DNA of 59,975 nucleotides. It comes from Candidatus Paralachnospira sangeri (GTDB lineage: Bacteria; Bacillota; Clostridia; Lachnospirales; Lachnospiraceae). The translations under genes and the position numbers were made by a program. Positions 42,276 to 51,202 of the stretch are shown here, piece after piece; position 1 is the stretch's first letter, and the number at the start of each line of letters is the position of its first letter. The notes under the pieces were generated by a model that was not told the origin of the DNA, searched no databases, and saw nothing but the letters and a program-made list of their open reading frames with translations. The DNA lies in contig CAJFOT010000119.1 in the NCBI GenBank assembly GCA_904397815.1, forward strand, positions 1 through 59,975, given 5' to 3'.

Positions 42276-43463
42276 ATGAAAAAAATTTTAGCACTTGTAT
42301 TAGCCCTTGCTATGACAGCCCTGACGGTGACGGGCTGCGGCGGGCAGACAGACACAGCAGAAGAAACGACTGCAGCGGCCGCAGGCACAGCCGCAGAATC
42401 GGAGGAAACCGCAGGCACAGCCGATGACACTTCCGCAGCGGCATCCGGGACACCCGTCATCCAGAAGGGCGATCTGATCGGCGTTTCCATGACCAGCCGT
42501 TCCGCGGAACGGTGGCTCCGCGACGGCAATACCCTGAATGAAACCCTGACCGCGGCCGGCTATCAGGTGGATCTCCAGTTTGCGGACAGCAAGCCGGAGA
42601 TGCAGGTGCAGCAGATTGAAAATATGATCTTAAAGGGCTGCAAGGTATTAATTGTAGCGCCGGTTGACAACAGCGCCCTGTCCACCGTCCTGGCCACTGC
42701 AAAGGAAAATGACATCGTTGTCATCAACTACGATCTGGGAATCGTAGGCACCAGCGACATCGACTATTTTGTCGGTTTCGACAACTCAAAAGTAGGCACG
42801 ATGCAGGCCAACGCCATCGTCGAAAAGCTGGGTCTGGACCAGGGAGCGGAAGGTCCCTTCTATATCGAACTGGTAGCCGGCAGCCTGGCAGAAGCCAACT
42901 GTTATATGTATTTTGAAGGCGCCATGGAAGTGCTGCAGCCCTACATCGACGAAGGAAAATTAATTGTCAAGAGCGGCCAGACCACCATCGAACAGTGTAC
43001 TGTCGTAGACTGGAAGCTGGAGCTGCTGACCAACCGGCTGGACAACCTGCTGACCACCTATTATTCAGACGGCACCCTCCTGGACGCGGTGTTAAGCCCT
43101 TCTGATTATCTGTCCGGCCCCATCGCCACCAGACTGGAATCTTTCGGCTATGGGACAGAGGAGATGCCCATGCCTGTCATCACCGGCAACGATGCCACCG
43201 AGTCCGTCTGCCAGATGATCGTGACCGGCGAAATTTATATGAGCGTATTTAAAGATACCCGGCTTCTGTGCGACGCCTGCCTGCAGATCATCGACGCGCT
43301 GGCAGAGGGCAGAGAGCCTGAAATTACAGACACCTACACACCGGATACCTATCCGATTCCCACCATCTTCGTACCGATGGAAAGCATTACCAAGGAAAAT
43401 ATAGACGAAGTCGTGATCGACTCCGGCGTATACACAAGAGAACAGATTTACGGGGAAGAATAA
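42276..43463 (+). CDS. Sugar-type ABC substrate-binding lipoprotein
   Basis: A 395-residue protein with a lipoprotein signal (A-L-T-V-T-G-C near residue 21) and an Ala/Glu/Thr-rich linker. The periplasmic-binding domain is of the ribose/xylose type (L-I-G-V-S-M-T-S-R-S-A-E-R-W). C-K-V-L-I-V-A-P-V-D and D-N-S-K-V-G-T-M-Q-A-N resemble ChvE/multiple-sugar binders. AAAGGAG lies upstream. With the following ATPase and permease it forms a ChvE-GguAB-like importer. The ligand is not predictable. Confidence 0.88.
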   Translation: MKKILALVLALAMTALTVTGCGGQTDTAEETTAAAAGTAAESEETAGTADDTSAAASGTPVIQKGDLIGVSMTSRSAERWLRDGNTLNETLTAAGYQVDLQFADSKPEMQVQQIENMILKGCKVLIVAPVDNSALSTVLATAKENDIVVINYDLGIVGTSDIDYFVGFDNSKVGTMQANAIVEKLGLDQGAEGPFYIELVAGSLAEANCYMYFEGAMEVLQPYIDEGKLIVKSGQTTIEQCTVVDWKLELLTNRLDNLLTTYYSDGTLLDAVLSPSDYLSGPIATRLESFGYGTEEMPMPVITGNDATESVCQMIVTGEIYMSVFKDTRLLCDACLQIIDALAEGREPEITDTYTPDTYPIPTIFVPMESITKENIDEVVIDSGVYTREQIYGEE

Positions 43464-43538
43464 ACCGTGACCGCCGCGCGACCCGCTTTTGCCGCAGGGC
43501 AGAGCGGGCCGCGGCCGTATGATAAAGGAGAACTGAAT

Positions 43539-45086
43539 TTGGATTACATACTTGAAATGAAAAATATCTCAAAATCCTTCTTCGGTGTCAAGGCATTATC
43601 AAATGTGGAGCTGAAAATCAGGCGGGGAGAGATTCACTGCATCGTGGGAGAAAACGGAGCGGGAAAATCCACGCTGATGAATATATTAAGCGGCATATAC
43701 CCTTACGGAACCTATGAAGGAGACATCATCTATGACGGCCAGGTATGCCAGTTCCGGAATATTAAAGACAGTGAGAGCAAAGGAATCGTCATCATCCACC
43801 AGGAGTTGGCGCTGATCCCGGGGCTGACCGTGGCGGAAAACCTGTTTCTGGGCAATGAACGGCAGAGCTACGGCATCATCGACTGGGACCGGACCAATCA
43901 GGAGGCCCAAAAGTGGCTGGATATGGTCGCCTTTAAGGAGGAGGCCACCCGCCAGGTAAAGGATGTGGGCGTAGGGGCCCAGCAGCTGATCGAAATCGCA
44001 AAGGCCCTGGCGAAAAATGTCCGGCTGCTGATTCTGGACGAGCCCACAGCAGCCCTGCCGGAGACAGAAGCCCGCCATCTGCTGGATCTGCTGAAGGAAC
44101 TGCAGAAGCAGGGGCTGACCAGCATTATCATCACCCATAAGCTGAACGAAGTCTGCTACGTAGGCGACCGGGTGACCATCATCCGGGACGGCTGCACCGT
44201 AGGAGAGCTGACAGAAAAGGATCAGCCCTTCCAGGAAGACGTTATTGTAAAAGGCATGGTGGGACGGGAGATGCTGAACCGCTATCCCGAACGGGGCGGC
44301 AATTATATCCGGCCGGAAATCGGCTTCGAAATCCGCAACTGGAATACCTGGCACCCCACCTACACAGACCAGCAGGTGGTAAAAAATGCCAGCCTGAACG
44401 TACATAAAGGGGAAATCGTGGGACTGTACGGCCTGATGGGGGCCGGCCGCACTGAGATGGCCATGAGTGTATTCGGCCGGTCCTACGGGACGAAAACATC
44501 CGGTCAGATTTTCAAGGACGGAAAAGAAATCACCATCAAATCAGTCGCCGACGCCATACGGAAAAAAATAGCCTATATCAGCGAGGACAGAAAGACCTAC
44601 GGCTTGGTTCTGCCCAAGGACATCCAGTTCAACACCTCCCTGGCAGGGCTGTCCAAGCTGAGCCGGAAAGGTGGCGTCATCGACGAAAACCAGGAGGTTC
44701 TCGTGGCGGAGGAATATATGCAGCGGCTGAATATCCGGGCAACCGGCATCAGCCAGCTGACAGAGAGCCTGTCCGGCGGGAACCAGCAGAAAGTGGTTCT
44801 GGCGAAGTGGATCTTTACCCACCCGGACGTGCTGATTCTGGATGAACCCACCCGGGGGATCGATGTCGGAGCCAAGTATGAGATTTACTGTATTATGAAC
44901 CAGCTGGCAGAAGAAGGAAAGAGCGTGCTGTTCATCTCCTCAGACCTGTCAGAAATACTGGGCATGGCAGACAGAATTTATGTCATGAACGAAGGCACCA
45001 TATGCGCTGAACTGGACGGAGCAGCCGCTACTCAGGAATCCGTTATGCAGTGTGTTGTAGAACATAATAAGGAGGGCGGAATCTAA
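43539..45086 (+). CDS. Sugar ABC ATPase, GguA/XylG type
   Basis: A 515-residue protein with two ATPase domains. The first has G-E-N-G-A-G-K-S-T-L-M and L-I-L-D-E-P-T-A-A-L. The second has a degenerate A-loop (G-L-M-G-A-G-R-T-E) with L-S-G-G-N-Q-Q-K-V-V-L and L-I-L-D-E-P-T-R-G-I-D-V-G. One intact and one degenerate site is normal here. TTG start at 43539 with AAAGGAG eight nt upstream is preferred; ATG 43557 is possible. Its stop overlaps the permease ATG. Confidence 0.9.
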   Translation: MDYILEMKNISKSFFGVKALSNVELKIRRGEIHCIVGENGAGKSTLMNILSGIYPYGTYEGDIIYDGQVCQFRNIKDSESKGIVIIHQELALIPGLTVAENLFLGNERQSYGIIDWDRTNQEAQKWLDMVAFKEEATRQVKDVGVGAQQLIEIAKALAKNVRLLILDEPTAALPETEARHLLDLLKELQKQGLTSIIITHKLNEVCYVGDRVTIIRDGCTVGELTEKDQPFQEDVIVKGMVGREMLNRYPERGGNYIRPEIGFEIRNWNTWHPTYTDQQVVKNASLNVHKGEIVGLYGLMGAGRTEMAMSVFGRSYGTKTSGQIFKDGKEITIKSVADAIRKKIAYISEDRKTYGLVLPKDIQFNTSLAGLSKLSRKGGVIDENQEVLVAEEYMQRLNIRATGISQLTESLSGGNQQKVVLAKWIFTHPDVLILDEPTRGIDVGAKYEIYCIMNQLAEEGKSVLFISSDLSEILGMADRIYVMNEGTICAELDGAAATQESVMQCVVEHNKEGGI

Positions 45087-46249
45087 TGCAGGATTTCAAA
45101 ACACTGATGAAAAAGCATGCCCGGCAGAACGGTATGCTGGTCGTGGTGGTGGTCATTATCTTATTCTTTCAGATTATCACCGACGGCGTCATATTAAGAC
45201 CCATGAATATCGCCAATCTGGTAATGCAGAACGCATACGTCATTATCCTGGCCACAGGTATGATGTGCTGTATCCTGACAGGGGGAAATGTAGACCTGTC
45301 AGTGGGCTCTCTGTGTGCCTTCAGCGGCGCCATCAGCGGCCTGCTGATGATCGGCAAGGGATGGAACACCTGGCTGGTGCTGCTGATTATCTTCGGCGTA
45401 GCCATCCTGATCGGCCTGCTCAACGGCGGCTCCATCGCAAAGTTCGCGGTTCCGCCCTATATCGCCACACTGGCCTCCCAGCTGATCTTCCGGGGCGGCA
45501 CTTACATCGTGCTCCAGGGTGTGTCCTACACATCCTATCCTGAGAACTTTCTCAGGCTGACCACCGGTTTTATCCCGGACTTTTTCTCCGGAGCCAATCT
45601 TCATATCACTACCATGGTCATCGGCATCATCACCTGTGTGATCTGCGTGGTTCTGGCAGTGCGCAAGCGGGAGCGCAAGAAAAAATACAATCTGGAAGTA
45701 ACCAGCCTGCCCCTTTTCGCCGGCCAGTGGATCTTAATCAGCGCTGTCATCCTCTGGTTTTCCTACTCCCTGGCAGCCTACAAGGGGATGCCGGTGGTGC
45801 TGATCACTGTGGTCATCATCGTACTGCTCTACAGCTTCATCCTGGAAAAAACAGTGGCCGGACGCCATCTGTACGCTGTGTGCGGAAACCGGAATGCCGC
45901 CAGACTTTCCGGCATCAATGACAATAAGGTACTGTTCGCTGTTTACATGAATATGTCTATCCTGGCAGCCATCGCCGGCATCGTATTTACCGCCAGGATG
46001 AATTCCTGTTCCACCATGATCGGAAACGGCTTCGAAGGCGACGCCATCGCCGCCTGCTTCATCGGAGGCGCTTCTCCGGCCACCGGCACCGGCACCATCT
46101 TCGGCGCGCTGATCGGCGCCCTGGTCATCGGCATCCTGAACAACGGCATGTCCATCCTGGGCATCCAGTCAGACGTGCAGATGTGTGTAAAGGGAATCGT
46201 CCTGATGGCGGCTGTTATCTTCGACCAGATGCAGAGAAAAGGAAAATAA
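45086..46249 (+). CDS. Sugar ABC permease, GguB type
   Basis: A 387-residue membrane protein with about ten to eleven hydrophobic segments. V-D-L-S-V-G-S-L-C-A-F-S-G-A is the BPD_transp_2 signature. N-G-G-S-I-A-K-F-A-V-P-P-Y-I-A-T-L and N-R-N-A-A-R-L-S-G-I follow. It completes the importer. The start codon overlaps the ATPase stop by one base. Confidence 0.92.
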   Translation: MQDFKTLMKKHARQNGMLVVVVVIILFFQIITDGVILRPMNIANLVMQNAYVIILATGMMCCILTGGNVDLSVGSLCAFSGAISGLLMIGKGWNTWLVLLIIFGVAILIGLLNGGSIAKFAVPPYIATLASQLIFRGGTYIVLQGVSYTSYPENFLRLTTGFIPDFFSGANLHITTMVIGIITCVICVVLAVRKRERKKKYNLEVTSLPLFAGQWILISAVILWFSYSLAAYKGMPVVLITVVIIVLLYSFILEKTVAGRHLYAVCGNRNAARLSGINDNKVLFAVYMNMSILAAIAGIVFTARMNSCSTMIGNGFEGDAIAACFIGGASPATGTGTIFGALIGALVIGILNNGMSILGIQSDVQMCVKGIVLMAAVIFDQMQRKGK

Positions 46250-46285
46250 GCAGAAAAATAATCGACTTACAAGGAGGAGCAACCA

Positions 46286-47200
46286 ATGTTTTATCGAATC
46301 AATCACGATCATGCCTTTCACTACTGGGATGAAAACAATGCGCCTGTACTGCGGATTCAGTCCGGCGACACCGTAGAATTTGAAACCAAAGACTGTCTGT
46401 GCAATGTGCTGACAGAGCAGAAAAAGCAGCCCTATGACGTGGCCGTGTTTGATAAAGTAAATGTAAACCCTGTCACAGGCCCTGTTTATATCGAGGACGC
46501 CCTGCCGGGAGATGTGCTGGAGGTGCATATCGACAAAATCCAGCTGAAAGACCGGGCGGTCGTGACCTGTCAGGAACATTACGGCCATGTGGGAGACTTT
46601 TTCACCGAGACCACTTACAAAATCACCCCCATCCGGGACGGGATGGTCATCTTCGACAACCGGCTGTCCATCCCCTGTGATCCCATGATCGGCGTCATCG
46701 GCGTTACCGCAAAGGGACAGCATATCAATTCCAATTTAAACGGCGTGTGGGGCGGAAATATGGATAACACCATGATGCGGGAGGGCATTACCCTATATCT
46801 GCCCATCGAGGTAGAGGGAGCCCTGGCAGGCGCGGGAGATGTCCACGCCGTCATGGGCGACGGGGAAATGAACTGCTCCGCCGTGGAAGCGCCGGCTTAT
46901 GTGACCCTTACCTTCCGTGTCAGAAAAGATCTGCATATCCCCGAACCGGTTCTGTCCACTCCCACCCACTTCGTGACAGTGGCCACCAGGCCCACAGCCG
47001 ACGAAGCCATCCGGGACAGTACCCGGCAGATGTATTTCTACATAAAGGAACACACCTGTCTGGACGGAGAGGAAATCTCCATGCTGATGACAGCCATCGG
47101 AAACAATGAGGTATGCGTGGCCTGCGGGGAGGACAGCAAAACCATGCGTTTCACCATGCCCTGGTACGCGCTGAAGGTATATGGATTTGACAGGTTCTGA
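46286..47200 (+). CDS. Acetamidase/formamidase family protein
   Basis: A 304-residue FmdA/AmdA-type amidase. V-N-P-V-T-G-P-V-Y-I, A-L-P-G-D-V-L-E-V and N-G-V-W-G-G-N-M-D are conserved. G-D-V-H-A-V-M-G-D-G-E with the C-terminal E-V-C-V-A-C-G complete the fold. It hydrolyses a small amide to ammonia and acid, probably of the substrate brought in by the adjacent importer. GGAGG upstream. Confidence 0.88.
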   Translation: MFYRINHDHAFHYWDENNAPVLRIQSGDTVEFETKDCLCNVLTEQKKQPYDVAVFDKVNVNPVTGPVYIEDALPGDVLEVHIDKIQLKDRAVVTCQEHYGHVGDFFTETTYKITPIRDGMVIFDNRLSIPCDPMIGVIGVTAKGQHINSNLNGVWGGNMDNTMMREGITLYLPIEVEGALAGAGDVHAVMGDGEMNCSAVEAPAYVTLTFRVRKDLHIPEPVLSTPTHFVTVATRPTADEAIRDSTRQMYFYIKEHTCLDGEEISMLMTAIGNNEVCVACGEDSKTMRFTMPWYALKVYGFDRF

Positions 47201-48081
47201 TGAGCGCACGTGTAAAAAAGGGATTATTCTTTACCATTGCGGCGTCGGTGCTGTTCGGCATCAGCCCCATTATCACTGCCTGGGCCTCTGAGAGCATCGG
47301 CGACGCCATGAGTGTGGTTTTCTGGGTGCATCTGGTTCACTGGAGCGCAAATATGCTGCTGTGCAGGATCCGGAAATATAAGATCAGACTGTCCCAGGTC
47401 AGCCGGCAGGCCCCTCCCCTCATGGCGCTGGGCGTCATCGGGATCGGCTGCACCAGCTATCTGCTGACCACATCCTACAGCCTGATCGGGACCGGGATCT
47501 CCACCATGATCCATTTCGCCTACCCGGCTGTAGTCGCTATCCTGGCTGCTCTTCTGAGACAGGAGCCCTTCAGCGCCCGGAAAGGGACAGCCCTGATTTT
47601 TTCCTGCGTGGGCATCTGCCTGCTCACAGAGCTGTCCCTGGTAAATGCGGACCCGCTGCGATATATCCCCGCGTTCCTGTCCGCCTTTACCTACGCCCTG
47701 TATCTGACTGCCAATGGGAGCCGCCGCATGAACCAGCTGCCCGGCCCGGTGAAATGTGCCGTAATGTCCGCCGGCATCTGCATCTTCTTCGGCCTGGTGC
47801 TGCTCCTGCGGGGCGGAATCTCCGCTCCCTCCGACATCAAAGGATGGATCTGCGTCCTGCTGGCGGGACTTCTGGCAGCAGCCGGCTACAATGGGCTGGT
47901 ATACGGAATCCGGCAGATCGGGCCGTCCCAGGCAGCCTTCGCAACCTTATTGGAACCCTGTACATCCATGGTTATCGACATTCTGGTCACCGGTGCGGGG
48001 ATCACCCTGTCAAAACTGGCAGGATGCTGCTCCATCCTGATCGCCGTATACCTGAACAGCCGAAATGGAAAGGAATCATAA
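47200..48081 (+). CDS. EamA/DMT-superfamily transporter
   Basis: A 293-residue protein with ten membrane segments in two EamA repeats, starting K-G-L-F-F-T-I-A-A-S-V-L-F-G. The second repeat has G-Y-N-G-L-V-Y-G-I-R-Q-I-G-P-S-Q-A. DMT proteins usually export amino acids or small metabolites. Its ATG overlaps the formamidase stop (TGATG), so it likely removes a product of that enzyme or imports a related solute. Confidence 0.85.
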   Translation: MSARVKKGLFFTIAASVLFGISPIITAWASESIGDAMSVVFWVHLVHWSANMLLCRIRKYKIRLSQVSRQAPPLMALGVIGIGCTSYLLTTSYSLIGTGISTMIHFAYPAVVAILAALLRQEPFSARKGTALIFSCVGICLLTELSLVNADPLRYIPAFLSAFTYALYLTANGSRRMNQLPGPVKCAVMSAGICIFFGLVLLLRGGISAPSDIKGWICVLLAGLLAAAGYNGLVYGIRQIGPSQAAFATLLEPCTSMVIDILVTGAGITLSKLAGCCSILIAVYLNSRNGKES

Positions 48082-48089
48082 TCAATCAT

Positions 48090-48488
48090 ATGGAAATAAA
48101 AGATCTGTTTCGTTTTAAGAGCAAAAAAGAACGGGCAAAGGAAGCCGAAGCATATCAGAACCGGATATTCCATCTGGGTGAGGGCCACCAGGCCCTCGCC
48201 CTGGACCGGATGAAGCAGCTGATCGAGGAGCCGAAAACCGACCAGGAGCTGATGTACATCTATATCTGCGTCAAAGACCTGATCACAAAGACAGACGAAG
48301 AGGAGCGGGCAGAAACGCTGAAAAACTGGTACGACACCACCTACCTCTATCCCGGTGACAAGCTGCGGGCCATCCGGCTGGCAGAGCTGGACACCAGGAC
48401 CCCGGATCTGGCCTGCTATCCTACTGCGGAGCAGGTGCGGGCAGAACTGGCAGAAGGGGATATGAGTTTCCGGATAGAAATTCCATAA
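48090..48488 (+). CDS. Conserved-looking hypothetical protein
   Basis: A 132-residue, highly charged soluble protein starting M-E-I-K-D-L-F-R-F-K-S-K-K-E-R. It is predicted helical with no membrane segment and no motif I recognise. It begins 8 nt after the transporter stop, as the last gene of the plus-strand operon. The frame is closed by a strong hairpin 20 nt downstream. Codon use matches its neighbours, so it is probably real. Confidence 0.55.
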   Translation: MEIKDLFRFKSKKERAKEAEAYQNRIFHLGEGHQALALDRMKQLIEEPKTDQELMYIYICVKDLITKTDEEERAETLKNWYDTTYLYPGDKLRAIRLAELDTRTPDLACYPTAEQVRAELAEGDMSFRIEIP

Positions 48489-48507
48489 TCCGGGAATCCA
48501 GACCCAG

Positions 48508-48573
48508 GACAGCATCCCTGTCCTTTCGTTTTCCGCAGACAGTGAGCGGGAATGAAAGGGCAGGGATGCTGTC
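48508..48573. terminator. Bidirectional hairpin between convergent operons
   Basis: A 20-bp stem (48508-48527 with 48554-48573, one G-U) has a loop that holds a further small hairpin (TTCCGC/GCGGGAA). It lies between the plus-strand operon and the minus-strand hyp operon. It has no strong U-run but is placed to stop or stabilise both transcripts. Confidence 0.55.
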
Positions 48574-48597
48574 TGCCCGGGCAGAATTGACATTCAT

Positions 48598-48855
48598 TCA
48601 CCCTTTCGTAATCACATTGGAATACGCCGTCTTTGTGGTCACCCCTGGCAGCCGTCCGATCTTCCCGGACAGGGCGCTGATCACATCCTGCGGGGCGTCG
48701 ATGGCAATGCTGATGATATTGATCCCCCGCTTTCTGTAGGGAATCCCCATCCGGCCGATGATATATTCTGATGCCTCATGGAGCAGAGCATTCAATTCAT
48801 CTGTCGCGCTCCCTTTTTCCACAATAATCGAAATTACCGCAACTCTTGTATCCAT
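48598..48855 (-). CDS. TM1266-family regulator (iron-only hydrogenase type)
   Basis: An 85-residue protein with a ferredoxin-like ACT/NikR-C fold. M-D-T-R-V-A-V-I-S-I-I-V opens it, H-E-A-S-E-Y-I-I-G-R-M-G-I-P-Y follows, and I-S-I-A-I-D-A-P and L-P-G-V-T-T-K-T are typical. The family is named for association with [FeFe]-hydrogenase genes. Here it closes the nif-like/hyp operon, 81 nt after hypE. It probably binds a small ligand or metal and acts as a regulator. GAGGTGA precedes the ATG. Confidence 0.85.
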   Translation of the reverse strand: MDTRVAVISIIVEKGSATDELNALLHEASEYIIGRMGIPYRKRGINIISIAIDAPQDVISALSGKIGRLPGVTTKTAYSNVITKG

Positions 48856-48936
48856 ACTGATCACCTCTGTTGATTTCTGTTATACTCCAATGATAGCCTG
48901 TCCTTTTCCGAAGCGCAGCAAAAGATGGAACCGCTG

Positions 48937-49941
48937 TCAGCAGATCCTGGGCAGCAGCTCTCCGCCGGGCTCCGGCAGGATGGCCTGGCCGCCGATCTCT
49001 GTGTCCATAATCACCCGGCCCGGCTGTTCCTCCGTTACCCGGCCGATGACACAGGCGCCGGCACAGTCCGGACAGCTGTGCAGCGCGTCCAGGATGCCCC
49101 GGGCCTCTTCTTCCGGCGCCACGATCACCAGACGGCCCTCACAGGCCAGATACAGCGGTTCCAGCCCCAGCAGACCGCACACTCCCCTGACTTCCGGCGC
49201 CACCGGCACCGCCCGGGCGTCCAGCCGGATTCCCACCTTGCTCTGACCGGCGATTTCATACAGCACCGTTCCCACGCCGCCCCGGGTAGCGTCCCTGGTG
49301 ACATGTACGCGATGGGTCACGTCCAGCATGGCCTTCACCGCACTCCACAGAGGCGCACAGTCACTGGTCACCTCCGCCTCGATGCCGAAATCCTCCCTGG
49401 ACAGCAGGATGGTGCACCCGTGGCGTCCCACATCTCCGGTGACGATCACCACATCCCCGGGACGGGCCTGATCTCCGGCCATATGTACGCCCTCCTCCAT
49501 CTGGCCCACGCCTGTTGTCGTGATAAAGACGCCGTCCACCTGTCCTTTTCCTGCCACCTTGGTGTCACCGGCCACGATCCGCACGCCGGCTTCCTTCGCT
49601 GTTTTTTCCATGGCCGCCGCGATCTGCTCCAGCTGTTCCATCGGAAATCCTTCCTCAATCACAAAGCCGCAGGAGAGATACAGCGGTCTGGCCCCCATAC
49701 AGGCCAGGTCATTGACCGTCCCGCATATGGACAGCTTCCCGATATTTCCTCCCGGGAAAAAGGCCGGTGATACGATAAACCCATCTGTGGTCATGGCCAT
49801 TTTCCCCGCGGGAGCCGGCAGCACTGCCGCGTCATCCGCGGTCAGATCCGGATTGGCAAAATGAGCCTTAAATACTTTGTTAATTAATTCACTGGTCTGT
49901 TTTCCTCCCCCGCCGTGGGCCAGGGTAACTGTCTCCTTCAT
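48937..49941 (-). CDS. hypE: Thiocarboxamide dehydratase HypE
   Basis: A 334-residue PurM-like ATPase that dehydrates the carbamoylated C-terminal cysteine to a thiocyanate, the source of the CN ligands of hydrogenase iron. L-A-H-G-G-G-G-K-Q-T-S at the N-terminus is the signature, D-D-A-A-V follows, and the chain ends in the required P-R-I-C. So it is catalytically complete. It overlaps hypD by 4 bases. Confidence 0.95.
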   Translation of the reverse strand: MKETVTLAHGGGGKQTSELINKVFKAHFANPDLTADDAAVLPAPAGKMAMTTDGFIVSPAFFPGGNIGKLSICGTVNDLACMGARPLYLSCGFVIEEGFPMEQLEQIAAAMEKTAKEAGVRIVAGDTKVAGKGQVDGVFITTTGVGQMEEGVHMAGDQARPGDVVIVTGDVGRHGCTILLSREDFGIEAEVTSDCAPLWSAVKAMLDVTHRVHVTRDATRGGVGTVLYEIAGQSKVGIRLDARAVPVAPEVRGVCGLLGLEPLYLACEGRLVIVAPEEEARGILDALHSCPDCAGACVIGRVTEEQPGRVIMDTEIGGQAILPEPGGELLPRIC

Positions 49942-50993
49942 GATTCATTCCCTCCATACTGATAATATGCTGAACATGCCCCTTCATTGGACACCATACA
50001 GGCCCCCACCGGATGCTGAGGCGTACAGCCGGTGCCGAACATCCGGCAGTCTGCCGGGCTGCATTTTCCCTGCAGGACATCGCCGCAGCGGCAGGCCGGG
50101 TTCGCCCGTCCCTCTATCTTCGGCAGGCTGAATTTGATCCGGGCGTCAAAATCTCTGTAAGCTTCCCGCAGCTTCATGCCAGAGCCAGGGATCTCCCCCA
50201 GCCCTCTCCACTGAGAATCACAGGGCTCCATCAGCCGGTTCACCAGTTCCTGCGCCTCTCTGCTGCCCTCTGCTGTCACCACTCTGGGATAGCAGTTCAC
50301 GAAAAACGGCTTTCCCTCTTTCAGCTTCGCCAGAATCACTGCCAGCGCTGTCAGGATCTCTTTCGCCGTAAATCCTGCCACCACGCCGCTGATTCCCTGG
50401 CTCACCAGCGCCTCACATGTGCCGGTGCCGGTGATGGCGTTGACATGTCCGGGATACAAAAAGGCATCGGCGCTGCCCTTCAAAGCCTGATAGGCGGCAG
50501 GCATGGTCTTGTTGGCTGTCAGCAGGGAAAAATTCTCCAGACCTTCCCGAACAGCGGTATCCACAGCCAGGCAGGCCGACGGAGTGGTGGTCTCAAAGCC
50601 CACCGACAGAAACACCACCTGTTCCTCCGGGTGCTCTCTGGCATATTTCACCGCGTCCGCCGGGGCATATACCACCCGCAGCCGGGCACCCTTCTGCCGG
50701 GCCCCTGCCAGGCTCATCTGACTGCCCGGCACCCGGATCAGATCCCCGAAGGTACAGACCGTCGCATGACGGTCCAGGGCCAGCATCACCGCCTCATCAA
50801 TGAAATCCACCGGCGTCACGCAGACGGGACAGCCGGGCCCGGAAATCAGTGTCACCTGCTCCGGCAGCATCTTCCGGATGCCGTACCGGAAGATTTCATG
50901 GGTGTGGGTGCCGCACACCTCCATGATCCGCGCCGGCGGCCCGTCATAGGACGCCAGTATTTCCCGGGCCTTTTCGGCTCCCTGGCCGCCCAT
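49938..50993 (-). CDS. hypD: Fe(CN)2CO scaffold protein HypD
   Basis: A 351-residue iron-sulfur protein that, with HypC, holds iron while CN and CO are added. M-E-V-C-G-T-H-T-H-E carries the iron-site cysteine, G-P-G-C-P-V-C-V-T-P the redox motif and S-V-G-F-E-T-T-T-P the third. A C-terminal cysteine set (C-R-C-G-D-V-L and further Cys) binds the 4Fe-4S cluster. Full length. It overlaps hypC by one base. Confidence 0.95.
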   Translation of the reverse strand: MGGQGAEKAREILASYDGPPARIMEVCGTHTHEIFRYGIRKMLPEQVTLISGPGCPVCVTPVDFIDEAVMLALDRHATVCTFGDLIRVPGSQMSLAGARQKGARLRVVYAPADAVKYAREHPEEQVVFLSVGFETTTPSACLAVDTAVREGLENFSLLTANKTMPAAYQALKGSADAFLYPGHVNAITGTGTCEALVSQGISGVVAGFTAKEILTALAVILAKLKEGKPFFVNCYPRVVTAEGSREAQELVNRLMEPCDSQWRGLGEIPGSGMKLREAYRDFDARIKFSLPKIEGRANPACRCGDVLQGKCSPADCRMFGTGCTPQHPVGACMVSNEGACSAYYQYGGNES

Positions 50994-51202
50994 CAGAACA
51001 GTCCCTCCAGCAGCTGATCTGTCTCATCCTCATCATCCGATGTAATCTTCGCGATGGCCGCCCCGGCATGGACCATCACATAATCTCCCGGCTCCAGTTC
51101 CTCCAGCAGCCGGGCAGAAACCTCCCGTTTCGCCCCGCCGGCATCCACCAGCGCCATGCCATCCGCTACCTTTACCACCTTTGCCGCCAATCCTACACAC
51201 AT
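50993..51202 (-). CDS. hypC: HypC/HupF-family maturation chaperone
   Basis: A 69-residue OB-fold protein. The essential Cys2 is present in M-C-V-G-L-A-A-K-V, though the usual M-C-L-A-I-P start is changed and the proline is lost. L-x-P-G-D-Y-V-M-V-H-A-G is the conserved late motif. HypC carries the iron group with HypD and delivers it to a target. The altered N-terminus may mean a non-standard target. AGGAGG upstream; overlaps hypF by 10 bases. Confidence 0.9.
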   Translation of the reverse strand: MCVGLAAKVVKVADGMALVDAGGAKREVSARLLEELEPGDYVMVHAGAAIAKITSDDEDETDQLLEGLF

